Assembly (NCBI RefSeq): GCF_000002425.4
Contig: NC_037261.1
Span: 8,732,701-8,796,700 of the forward strand
Origin: Physcomitrium patens
Taxonomy: Eukaryota > Streptophyta > Bryopsida > Funariales > Funariaceae
Length of the DNA: 64,000 nucleotides
Direction of reading: 5' to 3'
Shown: positions 26,592 through 37,139 of the stretch, piece by piece
Layout of the letters: every line of letters begins with the position of its first letter
How positions within the stretch are numbered: the stretch's first letter is position 1
Made by a program: the position numbers and the translations under genes
Notes under the pieces: model-generated
The model's input: only the letters and a program-made list of their open reading frames with translations
The model's database searches: none
Told to the model about the DNA's origin: nothing

Positions 26592-26830
26592 AATGCAGTA
26601 AATTAAAGCAACAATTTCACACAAAAAAATTACACACAAGCCAGAAGAAGCAGACAGGCCTGTCTCGTGAGGTCAGGATTCCAGCACTCCTGGTGGTGAG
26701 AGAGAGGTCTCGAGGAGGAGCTTGACCTCGACGACTCTGCTGCAAGCACTTCCTATGCGGGGGAGCTTCAAAGGCCATCCCAGTGCCGCAACACCACCCC
26801 CAACGGAACGAAACCTTCGTCATCGACAAG
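26592..26830 (-). promoter_or_regulatory. SF3A2 5' leader and promoter region
   Basis: This is the GC-richer, CpG-bearing sequence directly upstream of the SF3A2 start codon on the minus strand. It lies between the gene and the repeats that start near 26.82 kb. No coding frame with recognisable homology is present. A promoter role is inferred from position and composition only. Confidence 0.4.
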
Positions 26831-26945
26831 TCGTTCGTCTGTTGGTTTCTTCGTTGGTTAATTTTTCGTTCGTAGGTGGACGAGTTTCATTCGTCGATGG
26901 ATTGGCCTCGTTCATTAGTAGATTAGTTTTGTTTGTTTTTGGATT
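26820..26945. repeat. Degenerate TTCGTT/TCGTT-rich short repeats
   Basis: Variants of CGTTCGT, TTCGTTGGTT and TCGTTCAT recur about every 15-25 bases over some 120 bases, next to GGT/AGT-ending words. This is an imperfect tandem array with no fixed unit length. It marks the edge between the gene island and the retroelement field. Confidence 0.5.
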
Positions 26946-26964
26946 AATTTTGATCATTCATCAA

Positions 26965-27048
26965 CTGCAAAATGAAGAGCATGGATGTTGAAGAAGACAA
27001 TGTATTGGAAAACAAGTTTGTCCAATTACAATAAGGATTGTGTGGCTA
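26965..27048 (+). pseudogene. Small gag fragment of a family A Gypsy element
   Basis: The text TGTATTGGAAAACAAGTTTG with the AAAATGAAGA upstream and ACAATAAGGAT downstream matches the end of family A gag at about 1365-1435 and 32410-32480. Only about 80 bases remain. It ends where the B terminal repeat begins. Confidence 0.6.
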
Positions 27049-27050
27049 TA

Positions 27051-27240
27051 ATCTTATTGTCACATGATATGGCATCAAGTGCCAAATCCCGTCAGATGTA
27101 GTTTAGTTTTGTTAGTGTTTTTTCATCTATTGATAGTTTTTTCGTTAGTTAACTTGTTCATGTCCATTACGATTTTACTTAAATAGAGAAAAACTTTTGA
27201 CTTGACATTTTTGTCAAGTGAAGTCCTGTGAGTGACTTTG
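27051..27240 (+). repeat. B left terminal repeat
   Basis: It matches 47394-47590: both carry ATATGG[CT]AT[CT]AAGTGCC, then a CATCTATTGATAG-type stretch, AACTTGTTCATGT and AAATAGAGAAAAA. Each copy holds a perfect hairpin near its right end (here 27200-27207 pairing with 27212-27219). The TGG[TC]AT[CT]AAGTGCC word resembles a methionine tRNA primer-binding site, so the repeat may be leader as well as LTR. Confidence 0.6.
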
Positions 27241-27253
27241 AAAGTGAAAGAAC

Positions 27254-27660
27254 TTGTTCGGAGCTCGGGGTCACGGTGCTAGACGATCACAGGTTGCGAT
27301 CAAGGAATGCAAATTTGCAAGGCGAGGCTGTGTTGCGGAGGTTGTGGCAATGAGATATTGGCTCGGCTTGAAAGGCGACACAAGATTATCACGACATAGG
27401 GTTTTGGTCGCGAGACTGTGCAGCGCAATGCTTTGGTACAAACTACAACAAAAACATTGCGACGGCAGTCGGTGGCTAGGGGCGACCAACAACAGTTCAC
27501 GGCGTACTGCTGCTGCTCAAGGCATCAACCCACGGTGACAGGCTCACCATGGTCAAAAGGGTCCGCTGTAACAAGACCCCAATAGTGAAAGGGTCCGCAG
27601 TGACAGGACCCCCATGGTCAAAGGGTCCGCGGTGACATGAATTCCACGGTCATAGGAACC
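27254..27660. other. GC-rich block inside B leader
   Basis: About 400 bases rich in GC and CpG lie inside otherwise AT-rich element B, between its left repeat and gag remnant. No recognised protein is encoded in any frame. The block has no counterpart after the right repeat. It could be captured host DNA or an insertion. It includes a 32-base tandem array at 27528-27655. Confidence 0.6.
27528..27655. repeat. 32-bp minisatellite, four copies
   Basis: Four adjacent 32-base units start at 27528, 27560, 27592 and 27624. Copies 2 to 4 begin GGTCCGC and all end [AT]AG. Shared parts are TG(A)ACA and CCATGGTCAAAG-like words. Copies 2 and 3 are the most alike. There are no length changes between units. 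Confidence 0.9.
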
Positions 27661-27949
27661 ATTGTGCAGCTACAAAGCATTTAAAAAATAAAAAAATAAA
27701 ACGCATTATCTAGAACTCTTAAGTGTCAAGTTTGGAAGTGCATGTTATACGGATGAGGTTGGATTGATGGCCAGTGAGATCCTTCTTTTTCTAGGTATAT
27801 TGGACTTATAGTGATCTACAGATGAATTATAAAGCTTGGTGGTTTTGTAGGTGTAGGTTGTTCTTTTAGCTTTTAGATAGTTACAAGTATCGTAGGAGTC
27901 GTTTTATGGTGCATACTAAGAGTCGATATTATTGATTTCTTTCACTAGA
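27661..27949. other. B leader, no gene seen
   Basis: AT-rich sequence between the GC-rich block and the gag remnant of B. I see no recognisable protein or RNA feature. Confidence 0.5.
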
Positions 27950-28409
27950 CTACTTAGATAGTAACCACATCGAGGACTTTGGGCTAAAGGTGGATACTAA
28001 CAAGGCTTTTCAACTATTTCAGCATTGTATACTACTTGAAGACTTTAGATCTTGGTGGTGGACACATTTCACAAGATGGAAGATAATCCTTAGAACATGG
28101 TGAAGGATAGATTCTTAAGAAAAATTAAAGACATTTCTATGTCAAATTAGAAAATGAGGTTTCAAACATGGATGAAGGAGAAGTGTTAAAGATCTCTCAC
28201 TTTCAATGAGTGGTATGCCTTTGAATTCATACCACAATACTTGAAGCATGAGGCGCTCCAAACCTATGGAAAATAAAATGAAAAATACTTACTTGAATTT
28301 TGTGAAGAGGAGAATTATTGAGAGGCATGCAAAGAATTTATTTCAGTTTTTACGAAGGGTGAAGATTCATACCTATGGTGAAGGAGGAAGATCCAATCCA
28401 AGAAAAAGT
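27950..28409 (+). pseudogene. B gag remnant, left part
   Basis: Residue strings rich in W, K, R and E (for example SWWWTHFTRWK near 28050) fit the retrotransposon gag fold that precedes a zinc knuckle. The segment ends exactly where A2 begins. The remainder of B gag lies right of A2. It is broken with several disruptions. Confidence 0.45.
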
Positions 28410-28936
28410 TGTCACAGACATAAACATTTATTCCAATAGTTACTTATATGATTAAGTAGAAGTAAATAAATATAGATTAATTTCATAAAGTCTTCTAGAA
28501 AAGCTTCTTAGAAGCTTCATAGACACAATTTTGATTTTAGATGTATTTATAGGATACAAACTTGGCCAACAAGTTAACTACGTGTTGGTAGCTTGTGGAA
28601 CAAGTTAACTCCATGTAATAGCTTGTCAAACAAGCTAAATATGTGGCACATATATAGATAACTTGCCTTGCAAGTTAAGACATGTGGCTAGCAAAGTCAA
28701 CACATTTTGGAGGTTCTATAGGACATTGCCACATAGTTCCTAGTTAAGAGTATACATGGAAGCAAGAATGAAGCTTTCTTCACTCTTATCAATGCCTTTG
28801 TAGTCCTAAGTCTTATTTTTGGCAATACGCATTCAAGTCTAATATTACATCACCTTTTTGAGTGACTTTCTAGTTCTCTTTAATAATACATGATTGTATT
28901 GAGATTTTTCTTTCTTCGAGATTCATATATTTGACA
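28410..28936 (+). repeat. A2 5' LTR
   Basis: It begins TGTCACAGACATAAAC and ends ATATTTGACA, 527 bases. It aligns with the A1 3' LTR (6782-7302) and more distantly with the A3 LTRs. Confidence 0.85.
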
Positions 28937-29159
28937 ATTTGTCAAGAGTGCTAATATACTATTTCTATCGTGTTTTAGAAGTCAGTGGATTATCTCACTT
29001 CTATTGTTGTATTTTGAAGGTTCAAGACTACCCACCTTTAAAATTTTTCTTATTTTTTATTTTCTAACATTGATCTTTTCCTTAAAGAGGGTAGATTATT
29101 TTTCTTTGTAGAAATATTTATTAGAGGTTGCAGATTATCTTCCTCTAATTTAATTTTTT

Positions 29160-30190
29160 AAATTTGTTTGAGTTATCTATAGAAAAAAAGCTTATGGATA
29201 CTACTCTTAATGGAAGTGAAAATAGATTTGTAATTATTATAGATCTTCATAAACTTGTTAACACTCTAACAGTAGAAATTTCATGTAATTGTAATGTGAA
29301 TCATGGAAGTATTATGCCTACGCCTACAGAAGAAGTTCAGAGTCTGCAGTAAGAAGTTGTGTAGTTAAGTGAAGCAAGTAGATCGACCTCACAACCAAAT
29401 CCATAGAGTTTTGATTTTATAAATATGACAGGGGCAAAGATTAGTATACCTTAGAAGTTCGATGGAATAAGATCAAAATTTTGAAGATTTTTGCAACAAA
29501 TCAAGCTCTATCTAAGATTGCATCCTTTCCAATACCCTGATGGATTTACTCAAGTTGGATTCATAGATGCACTTCTATCAGGAAGTGCTCTCTCATCATT
29601 TACAACTTTAATGTGAAAAGATTTGCAATTCTTTTATGATTTGAATTCATTCTTAGAAATGTTTATGGCCACATTTGGAGAAAGTGATCAAGAATGAGTA
29701 GCAGAGACTAAGTTCTTATCTTTACAACAAGGATTACAATCAACCACCATATATGTTATTGAATTCCAAAACCTTGCTTGTGATGTGGACTGGAATAACA
29801 AAGCACTTATCAATCAATTTTAATATGGATTGAAGAATAGTCTCAAAGATTTGTTATTAACAATGTCAAAAGTAGAATCTTTAGAATAATTTATTGCTCA
29901 AGCCATTGCATGCTACAATTGATTATTTGAAAGGCATCAAGAATAAAGATTTGAATGGAGAGAAACAAGTCAAGTAATGACGGCAATTCCCAAGTTTTCT
30001 AAAATGTATTCACTAAGGTTGGAACTAATGTAAATTCATATGATACGTTTTGAACTTCTCACAGAGCAAGAAAAGACTCAACATCACCAAGAGGGTTTAT
30101 ATTTATATTATGGAGAAGCTAAGCACACTGCCCATCATTGTCCAAAGAAGCAAGCAATTACAAAATGAAGAACACAATAACAAAAAAAGA
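29160..30190 (+). pseudogene. A2 gag remnant
   Basis: It matches A1 gag at 364-1400 with only a few percent difference and includes the same zinc knuckle region near 30100-30155. It is broken. Confidence 0.75.
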
Positions 30191-30289
30191 TAATGTATTG
30201 GAAAACAAGTTTTTCTAGCTACAATAGGCATCGTGCATCTAGAATCATGTGCAACACTTAGTAAAGGTCCTATTTTCTCTTCAAATCCC

Positions 30290-30702
30290 CCACCTTATTT
30301 TACAATAGATGTATATTTAGGATCTAAAATCACAAAGTCTTTGCCTTATTAGATTTAAAAGCCTCGGCTTGTTTTATAGATGAAGATTTTGTCAAAAATA
30401 AAAAAATATCTTTAATCAAGAAAGTTAAATCCATACATGTAGAAGTCATATGTTGGTCATTCATTGTCTTCTAGAAGTGTTATCCATGAGACTGTTTCTT
30501 TAGATGTAGCAATTAAAGTTCATAATAGCATAGGAGTATTTAATGTAATAAGATCTCCCTCTAATCTAATTATTTTAGAATTATCATGACTAGAAAAATA
30601 TAACCTTCAAATAGATTGGATTTCTCATAACTTTTCTTTTTTTGGTAGTATAATCAAAGATCGAGTTAGTGAAGTAGAAGTATAGAAGTCTAGTACATCC
30701 AA
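30290..30702 (+). pseudogene. A2 protease-region remnant, left of A3
   Basis: This is the protease and linker region, nearly identical to A1 1540-1902; the last 280 or so bases before A3 show no difference that I can see. It ends with TCCAA, the target copy of the A3 insertion. Confidence 0.65.
30698..30702 (+). repeat. A3 target-site duplication, left copy
   Basis: TCCAA directly precedes the A3 5' LTR; the same five bases follow the A3 3' LTR at 36973-36977. The empty site is seen in A1 near 1898. Confidence 0.95.
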
Positions 30703-31261
30703 TGTCATGGACATACACATGTAAGCTAGTAATTACATGTATAAATAGGTAGAAGTAAGTAAAAGTAAGTAAAAGTAAGTTAATTCTATAGTATTTGATA
30801 TAAAAGCTTCTTAGAAGCTTCAGAGACGCTACTTTGACTTTACAGGCATCTTTAATTGACTTTTTAGAATTAGAAACGTGATCAACAAGTTTGTCATGTA
30901 CCACACATGTTGTTAGCTTGAAGACGAAGCTAACTATGTGACCCACACGTAGAAAAACTTGCCTTGTAAGTCCAGGCATATGTCCTACAAAGTCAATACA
31001 TATTGGAGGTCCTATAGAACGTCACCACGTAGCCTCTAGTAAGATAGTATATATAGAGAGAAGAGTGAAGCCTTCTTCACTCTTCTCAACTCCTTTCTTG
31101 CTTCTAATCTAGCTTTAAGGGTCTCTAGTTTTCTTGGCTTTTGGCAATAGCCATTCCAGTTTCTTTCTGAATATACATATCAAATTATTTCTATTTTGTC
31201 ATCTTTCTTTGAAAGAAGTCTTACTTATTTATTTGTCTTTATTATATTCTTATTCTTGACA
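30703..31261 (+). repeat. A3 5' LTR
   Basis: It begins TGTCATGGACATACAC and ends TATTCTTGACA, 559 bases. A degenerate ATATTAGAGC about 20 bases after its end resembles a methionine tRNA primer-binding site (TGGTATCAGAGC). Confidence 0.95.
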
Positions 31262-31473
31262 GATTGACAAGAGTACACTTACAATATTAGAGCTTTATCT
31301 AATCTTGATTAAGAGTGGATTACCTCTTTTTTTTGATAAGACATAAGCATATAAGAAGTTTTGGATTACCTTCTTCTGAACTGATATTGTCTTTGGTATT
31401 TTCTTTGTTCTCAAGTCCTCTCCTCTATTTGTCTTGAGCGATATTAGACATCTTTTCTTTTTTAAGTGTTATC

Positions 31474-32476
31474 ATGGCAAGACTAACTGAAATGAAGAGT
31501 GTAATGACACAAATGCAAGAGTAATTGAGGGAGATAATGCTTGTGATGCATCAACTCAATTTACCAGTACATGGAGCAATAAGATTGGTAGGAAGTGAAG
31601 ATATAGAAATGACTGGAGCTGCTTCAACATCTGCACCAAATCATGTCCTTTTTTCTATGATGAAACGCCCTTCTAGTATTAGAGAACCAAGAATTATCCT
31701 ATCTGAGAAGTTTGATGGCACCAGATCAAAGTTTAGAGGATTTATCAATGAAGTACAACTTGTGATTGAACTTCAACCCCAAAGCTATCTAATTTCAGGA
31801 TTGCAAGTTAGATTCATTAGTACACTTCTTTTAGGTTTAGCATTATCATGGTTTTCATCTTTTCTTGAATGACGAGATCCAATATTGGATAATATAGAGG
31901 CTTTTTTGGCGGAGTTTCAATCCACGTATGGAGAATATGATGCAATTCGTATTGCAACCAATAAGATCTGTATTTTATGACAAGGCAATCAATCAGTAAT
32001 ATTTTATGCTTCAGAATTTCGATAACTTGCAACTGATATCAAGTGGGATGATGTTGCACTTATTAGCCAATTTCTCTACAGATTACAATATGAGGTAAAA
32101 AAAATTAATGCTCAACTTACCTCAAACATTGAATCAAGCAATTGACTTTGTTGTGAAGTGCGACAATCACCTTTTTGAGTTTTGATTTGAGAACCATACA
32201 AGTGGACCTCAACGTTACTATGATTCAATGGCAACACCAACATTGCTTCAACACATACATTCGGAAGTAGAAGATATACAAATTGATGTGTTACGTTTTA
32301 AACTTCTTACTAAGCAAGAAAAGACTCATTGTCATCATGAAGGATTGTGCTTATATTGTGGAGAATCTAAGCACACTGCTCAACATTGCCCAAAAAAGAG
32401 ACACAACCATAAAATGAGGAGTACGGCGATCAAAGAAGATTGGATGTCAGAAAACAAATTTTTCGAGTTACATTAA
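31474..32476 (+). pseudogene. A3 gag remnant with zinc knuckle
   Basis: An ATG at 31474 starts MARLTEMKSVMTQMQ. The body includes PRIILSEKFDGTRSKFRGF near 31690, typical of chromovirus gag. The CCHC knuckle LYCGESKHTAQHCPKK lies at about 32350-32397 and is followed by a lysine/arginine-rich end. The segment is about 1 kb, a usual gag length. It is broken. Confidence 0.8.
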
Positions 32477-32549
32477 GGACCATGTAGCTGAGACCTTGTA
32501 CAATGCCTAGTGAAGGTCCTATCCTCTCCTTAGAACCCTCTCTATGTTT

Positions 32550-33800
32550 TATGATAAATATTATTTTAAGACCTAAACATCTTAAAGCCTCTACCTTCTA
32601 GATGTAGGAACCTCAACATGTTTCTTAGATGAAAAATTTATTAAAAGATATAGCATAATTTTAGTAAAGAAAACTAAACTTATTGATGTAGAAGTCATAG
32701 ATGGTCGTCCATTGTCTTCAGGAGATGTTATTCATCAAACCCTTCCTATAGAAATAGCAACTAATGGTCATTGTAGCTTTATAATATTTAATATTATTAG
32801 ATCTCCTTCTAATCTAGTCATTTTAAATTTATCATGGCTAGAAAAATATTATCCTAAAATAGATTAGACTTTTCGTAGTCTTGACTTTTCTGAAAGTATA
32901 ACTAAGAGTGTAGTTAATCAAGTAGAAAGTCATAACTCTAGTATAATTAAAGTTATATTTGTAAGTGTAAGTACTTTCTTGTATGTTAAAAAAGAAGGAT
33001 CACCTTGTGTCATTTATGTCACACCTATTTCTATTGTTGGAAAGACTTCAAGTGGCATTCTAAACCAATATTAAGATTTTCAAGATGTATTTGAGAAAAA
33101 GAATGCAGATACTCTTCTAGAACATCGCTCTTATGACTGCTCAATTGACCTTCAAGAAGGAGCACAACCGTTATTTGGACCAATCTACAATTTATCTCAA
33201 AATGAGTTGGCTGAACTCAAGGAGTATATTGAAGAGAATTCGGCCAAGAACTTCATACGCCATTCCAAATCTCCAGCAGGAGCTCCAATTTTATTTGTAA
33301 AGAAAAAAGATGGATCATTGTGGATGTGTAATGATTATCGAGGACTCAACAAAATCACTATCAAAAATAGGTACCCACTATCTTTGATATCTAGACTTCT
33401 TGATCAGTTGAATCAAGCTAAGATCTATACAAAAATAAATCTACAAGGAGCATACAATTTGGTATGCATCAAAAAAAGAGATGAATGGAAGATGACATTT
33501 CGAACAAAGTATAGACATTTCGAATACAACGTCATGCCTTTTGGACTTACAAATGTACCAGCAGCATTCCAGCATCTAATGAATGATGTCTTTTGGGAGT
33601 TTTTAGATGATTTTGTTGTCTGTTTCCTAAACAAAATTTTAATCTATTCTAAGAACCCAGAAGAACATAAACTTCATGTTCGCTAAGTATTACAAAAACT
33701 AAGAGATACGAGACTCTATGCCAAAATAGAAAAGTATGTATTTCACACTACCCAAGTCGACTTCTTAAGATACATCATTTCAAATGATGGACTTATGATG
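32550..33800 (+). pseudogene. A3 protease and reverse transcriptase remnant
   Basis: The protease region lies at about 32580-32900. Reverse transcriptase follows with [19 protein letters not shown] near 33285-33345, INRYPL-type text near 33365 and [20 protein letters not shown] near 33527-33590. These are the fingers and palm motifs of Ty3/Gypsy RT. It is broken. Confidence 0.85.
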
Positions 33801-33889
33801 GATCCTAAGAAAGTTTAAACTATTATGGATTGAAAGATTTCAAAAATAATAATAGATATCTAATGCTTTTTGGGATTTGCTAACTACTA

Positions 33890-34330
33890 TCGGATCTTCA
33901 TCAAAGACTTTTCTCCACTTAGACTTGCACCAATCTTGTATCGTGTCAATTTTTCTAAGCTATTTTTTATGGAAACAGATGCACTAGACTTTGCTTTGAA
34001 TGCCGTATTGTCATAAATGGAAATAGATAGTAAACTTCATCCAATAGCTTTTCATTCTAGAAAATTTTTAACAACAGAGATCAACTACAAGATCCATGAT
34101 AAAGAACTTCTTACAATCGTAGGTTCGTTTCAAGAATGGTGCCATTATCTAGAAGATGCTTTTAGCCCAATCACAGTGTATATGGAACACAAGAATCTTG
34201 AATATTTTATGTAAGCTCATTGGAGTATGTCTTTGTTAAGATTCAAATTCAAGATTACTTATCGACCTGGAAAATAACAAGGTTTATCAGATGCACTGTC
34301 TAAATGATCTTACTTTGCACCAAAGGAAGG
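33890..34330 (+). pseudogene. A3 RNase H remnant
   Basis: Motifs [11 protein letters not shown] near 34035 and [14 protein letters not shown] near 34080 match the Gypsy RNase H domain (usual forms P[IV]AY.SR.. and NY...[DE]KELLA). It lies directly after reverse transcriptase. It is broken. Confidence 0.8.
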
Positions 34331-34599
34331 AGATGCTGCTTTCAATCAACAATGGATAATTTTCTTGAAGCCAAAATATCTTCATCTTCGAGCATTGAAA
34401 TCAACACTAATTATTGATTCAACTTTCATTAAGCAAGTTCAGTCAAGTATGTCTTCTGATCATCTTATTCTTATATCAAGAAAAATTCTTCAAAGTCTCA
34501 TGATACTTCCAAGTTTGAATTCAAGTAGAATCTACTATATTTTGAGGGGTGCCTATATGTTCCAGAAGAAGAACCTCAATTACGTGTTCTTCAAGCTCG

Positions 34600-35270
34600 T
34601 CATGACTTTTCAATAGCAAGATATTTTGGATACAATAAAACTTTGGAACTAATATCACAAGACTTTTGGTGGCTACAAATGTGGAAAGTAGTCAAATATT
34701 TTGTACAATCTTGTGATGTTTGCTCGAGATTAAAAACTCCTCGTCATCGACCTTATGGACTTCTTCAGCCATTATCCATTCGAGAACAACCATGGTCTTC
34801 TATTTCTATGGATTTCATCATGGATCTTCCAATCTCAAGTTCTTATGACTCTATATTTATGATAGTAGATCGTTTTACCATGATGGCACATTTTGTACCA
34901 TGTACAAAATCTATCACAGGTGAAGAAATAGCTAAGCTCTTTCTTGATAATATCTATCGCTATCATGGATTACCCAAAGATATTATATCAAATAGGAGAA
35001 TTCAATTTGTATCAAGATTTTGGCAGACTTTTTTTAAGATTCTAAAAGTGGATATAAAACTATCTTCTGCATTCCATCCTCAAAGCGATGGACAAACGGA
35101 GCTTGTTAATGAAGTTTTGGAATAGTATTTAAGATGTACCATTAACTATGAATAAGATGATTGGACAACTCTTTTGCCATTGGCACAGTTTGCTTAAAAT
35201 AACACGATACATTCTTCTACAAAATAAACACCTTTCTTTACTAATTATGGTTATCATCCACGACTTGATA
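34600..35270 (+). pseudogene. A3 integrase remnant
   Basis: A zinc-binding CDVCSRLKTP stretch near 34715 is followed by PWSSISMDFIMDLPISSSYD near 34795 and FHPQSDGQTE near 35075, all hallmarks of the Gypsy integrase core. It is broken. Confidence 0.85.
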
Positions 35271-35599
35271 CTTTCGACTTTTCAAAAGTTGATAATCTTG
35301 CTGCGAAAGATTTGGTAATTCATTTGTCAAAGCTACATGCAACGATGAAGACATAGTTAAAAAGAAGCTCAAGAACAACAAAAGATCAATGCGAATGTTT
35401 ATTGAAAGGAACAACTACCATTCAACATCAGTGATAAGGTATGGTTACTTCATCGCAATATCAAGACTACTCGTCCTTGTGACAAGTTGGACTATCGAAG
35501 GCTTCGACCATTTTCTATTTCTACACAAATCAATCTAGTTGCATATCATTTATACATATTGGAGTCAATGAAAATCCATCCAATTTTTCACATGTCTCT

Positions 35600-35860
35600 T
35601 CTTGAACCAAACAAGATAGTGGATATATCAAGAAGAAGATAAGCTCCACCTCCTCCTATAGAAGTGGACAATAATAAAGAGTTTGAAGTGGAAGAAGTCT
35701 TAGATTTGAGGCGACGCTAAAATAAATTGGAATATCTTCTCTATTAGCATGGATATGATATTAGGGAACGCATATGGGAGCCAGTAAAGAATCTTACAAA
35801 TGTAGCAAAGGCGGTGGAGGCTTTTCATCGAAAACATCCATCAAAATCAAAATGAAAACC
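35600..35860 (+). pseudogene. A3 chromodomain-like integrase tail
   Basis: The text EVEEVLDLR near 35690 and the ending VAKAVEAFHRKHPSK near 35810-35850 fit the group II chromodomain found at the integrase end of plant chromoviruses, which is known to guide insertion to marked chromatin. It is broken. Confidence 0.65.
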
Positions 35861-35949
35861 TTCTTTATAAAAGAAACAAGATCTAGGCAAGATAAAATTC
35901 TACTTCTAATCCTTGTTTGTAGCTTCTTTGTAGTTGTGATGCTCAGAAG

Positions 35950-36372
35950 ATGGAGAACCAACAACCAAGGGATTCGACTTAAGAGCCTTCATTTGTTGAC
36001 CTACCGAATGAGACATTACGATTGTCACAACCTTCAAGACGATGCAATCGAGATGAAGATCTTCAAGAACGACATGTTCTTCTTTGAATAGATGGTGAGA
36101 TACAACGCATTTGGTATCACGACCTTGAAAGGGACTCCCGATGTTTGGTGATTTTATTAGAAATAGGAACAACTCCTGATGGTGTTCCAAATATTTTATT
36201 CAAAGGAAGTTATGAAGGCCTCAACAATGATCGAATAATTAGGTGGTCCTCCTACCTTGGTATAAGACAGTATCGATGGTTGAGAGGTCCTATCAATCAT
36301 CTTCGAAGAGAACAAAGATCAGAGTATGTAGTGAATACAATTCATCGCATCATAGATTTCTTCAACATATGA
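35950..36372 (+). pseudogene. A3 extra 3' open segment
   Basis: An ATG at 35950 begins MENQQPRDST. The final open part (36145-36372) includes VPNILFKGSYEGLNNDRIIR and WLRGPINHLRREQ, and ends 41 bases before the 3' LTR. The same start and end occur in A1; the start also occurs in A2. No known Gypsy domain fits. An antisense frame over the same DNA (35906-36190) is also open here and partly in A1, so either strand could be the coding one. It is broken. Confidence 0.5.
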
Positions 36373-36413
36373 TTGACGCTCCTAGTGGAACTCGTCCCTA
36401 GAAGAGGAGATAA

Positions 36414-36972
36414 TGTCATGAACATACGCATGTAAGCTAGTAATTATATGTATAAATAAATAGAAGTAAATAAAAGTAGGTAAAAATAAGTTAATTCTAT
36501 AGTATTTGATATGGAAGCTTCCTAGAAGCTTTATAGATGCTACTTTGACTTTATAAGCATCTTTAATTGACTTTTTGGGATCAAAAACGTGGTCAACAAG
36601 TTTGCCATGTGCTACATATGTTGTTAGCTTAAAGACCAAGCTAATTATGTGGCCTACATATAAAAAAACTTGTCTTGTAAGTCAAGGCATGTGTCCTATA
36701 AAGTTAATACATATTAGAGGTCCTATAGAACGTCGCCACATAGCTCCTAGAAAGATAGTATATATAGACACAAGAATGAAGCCTTCTTCACTCTTGTCAA
36801 TTCCTTTCTTGCTTCGATTTTAGCTTCAAAGGTCTCTAGTTTTCATGGCTTTTGGCAATAGCCATTGTAGTTTCTTTCTTAATATACATATCAAGTTATT
36901 TCTATTTTGTCATCTTTCTTTGAAAGAAGTCTCACTTGTTTATTTATCTTTATCATGTTCTTATGCTTGACA
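36414..36972 (+). repeat. A3 3' LTR
   Basis: It begins TGTCATGAACATACGC and ends CTTATGCTTGACA, 559 bases, the same length as the 5' LTR. It is followed by the TCCAA target copy. Confidence 0.95.
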
Positions 36973-37139
36973 TCCAAACCTTTATTGATAGGTGTGAGAG
37001 CTTTCATATAAGTTGTAAAAGAAAGATCATCTTTTGCTATATATGCTATGTTTATTTCTAATGGTAAAAAAATGTCAAGTGGTATTCCTAACCAATATCA
37101 ACAATTCTAAGATATTTTTGAAAAAAAAATATAGATATT

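Larger units (their letters stand above)
30703..36972 (+). mobile_element. Ty3/Gypsy element A3, full-length but broken, nested in A2
   Basis: This is the best preserved element here, 6270 bases from LTR to LTR, with both LTRs 559 bases long, TG..CA ends and a perfect 5-base TCCAA target duplication. Inside are gag with zinc knuckle, protease, reverse transcriptase, RNase H, integrase, chromodomain and an extra 3' open segment. By eye the two LTRs differ at roughly one position in nine, mostly C/T and G/A, so the insertion is old. It is broken, with perhaps two dozen disruptions. Confidence 0.95.
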
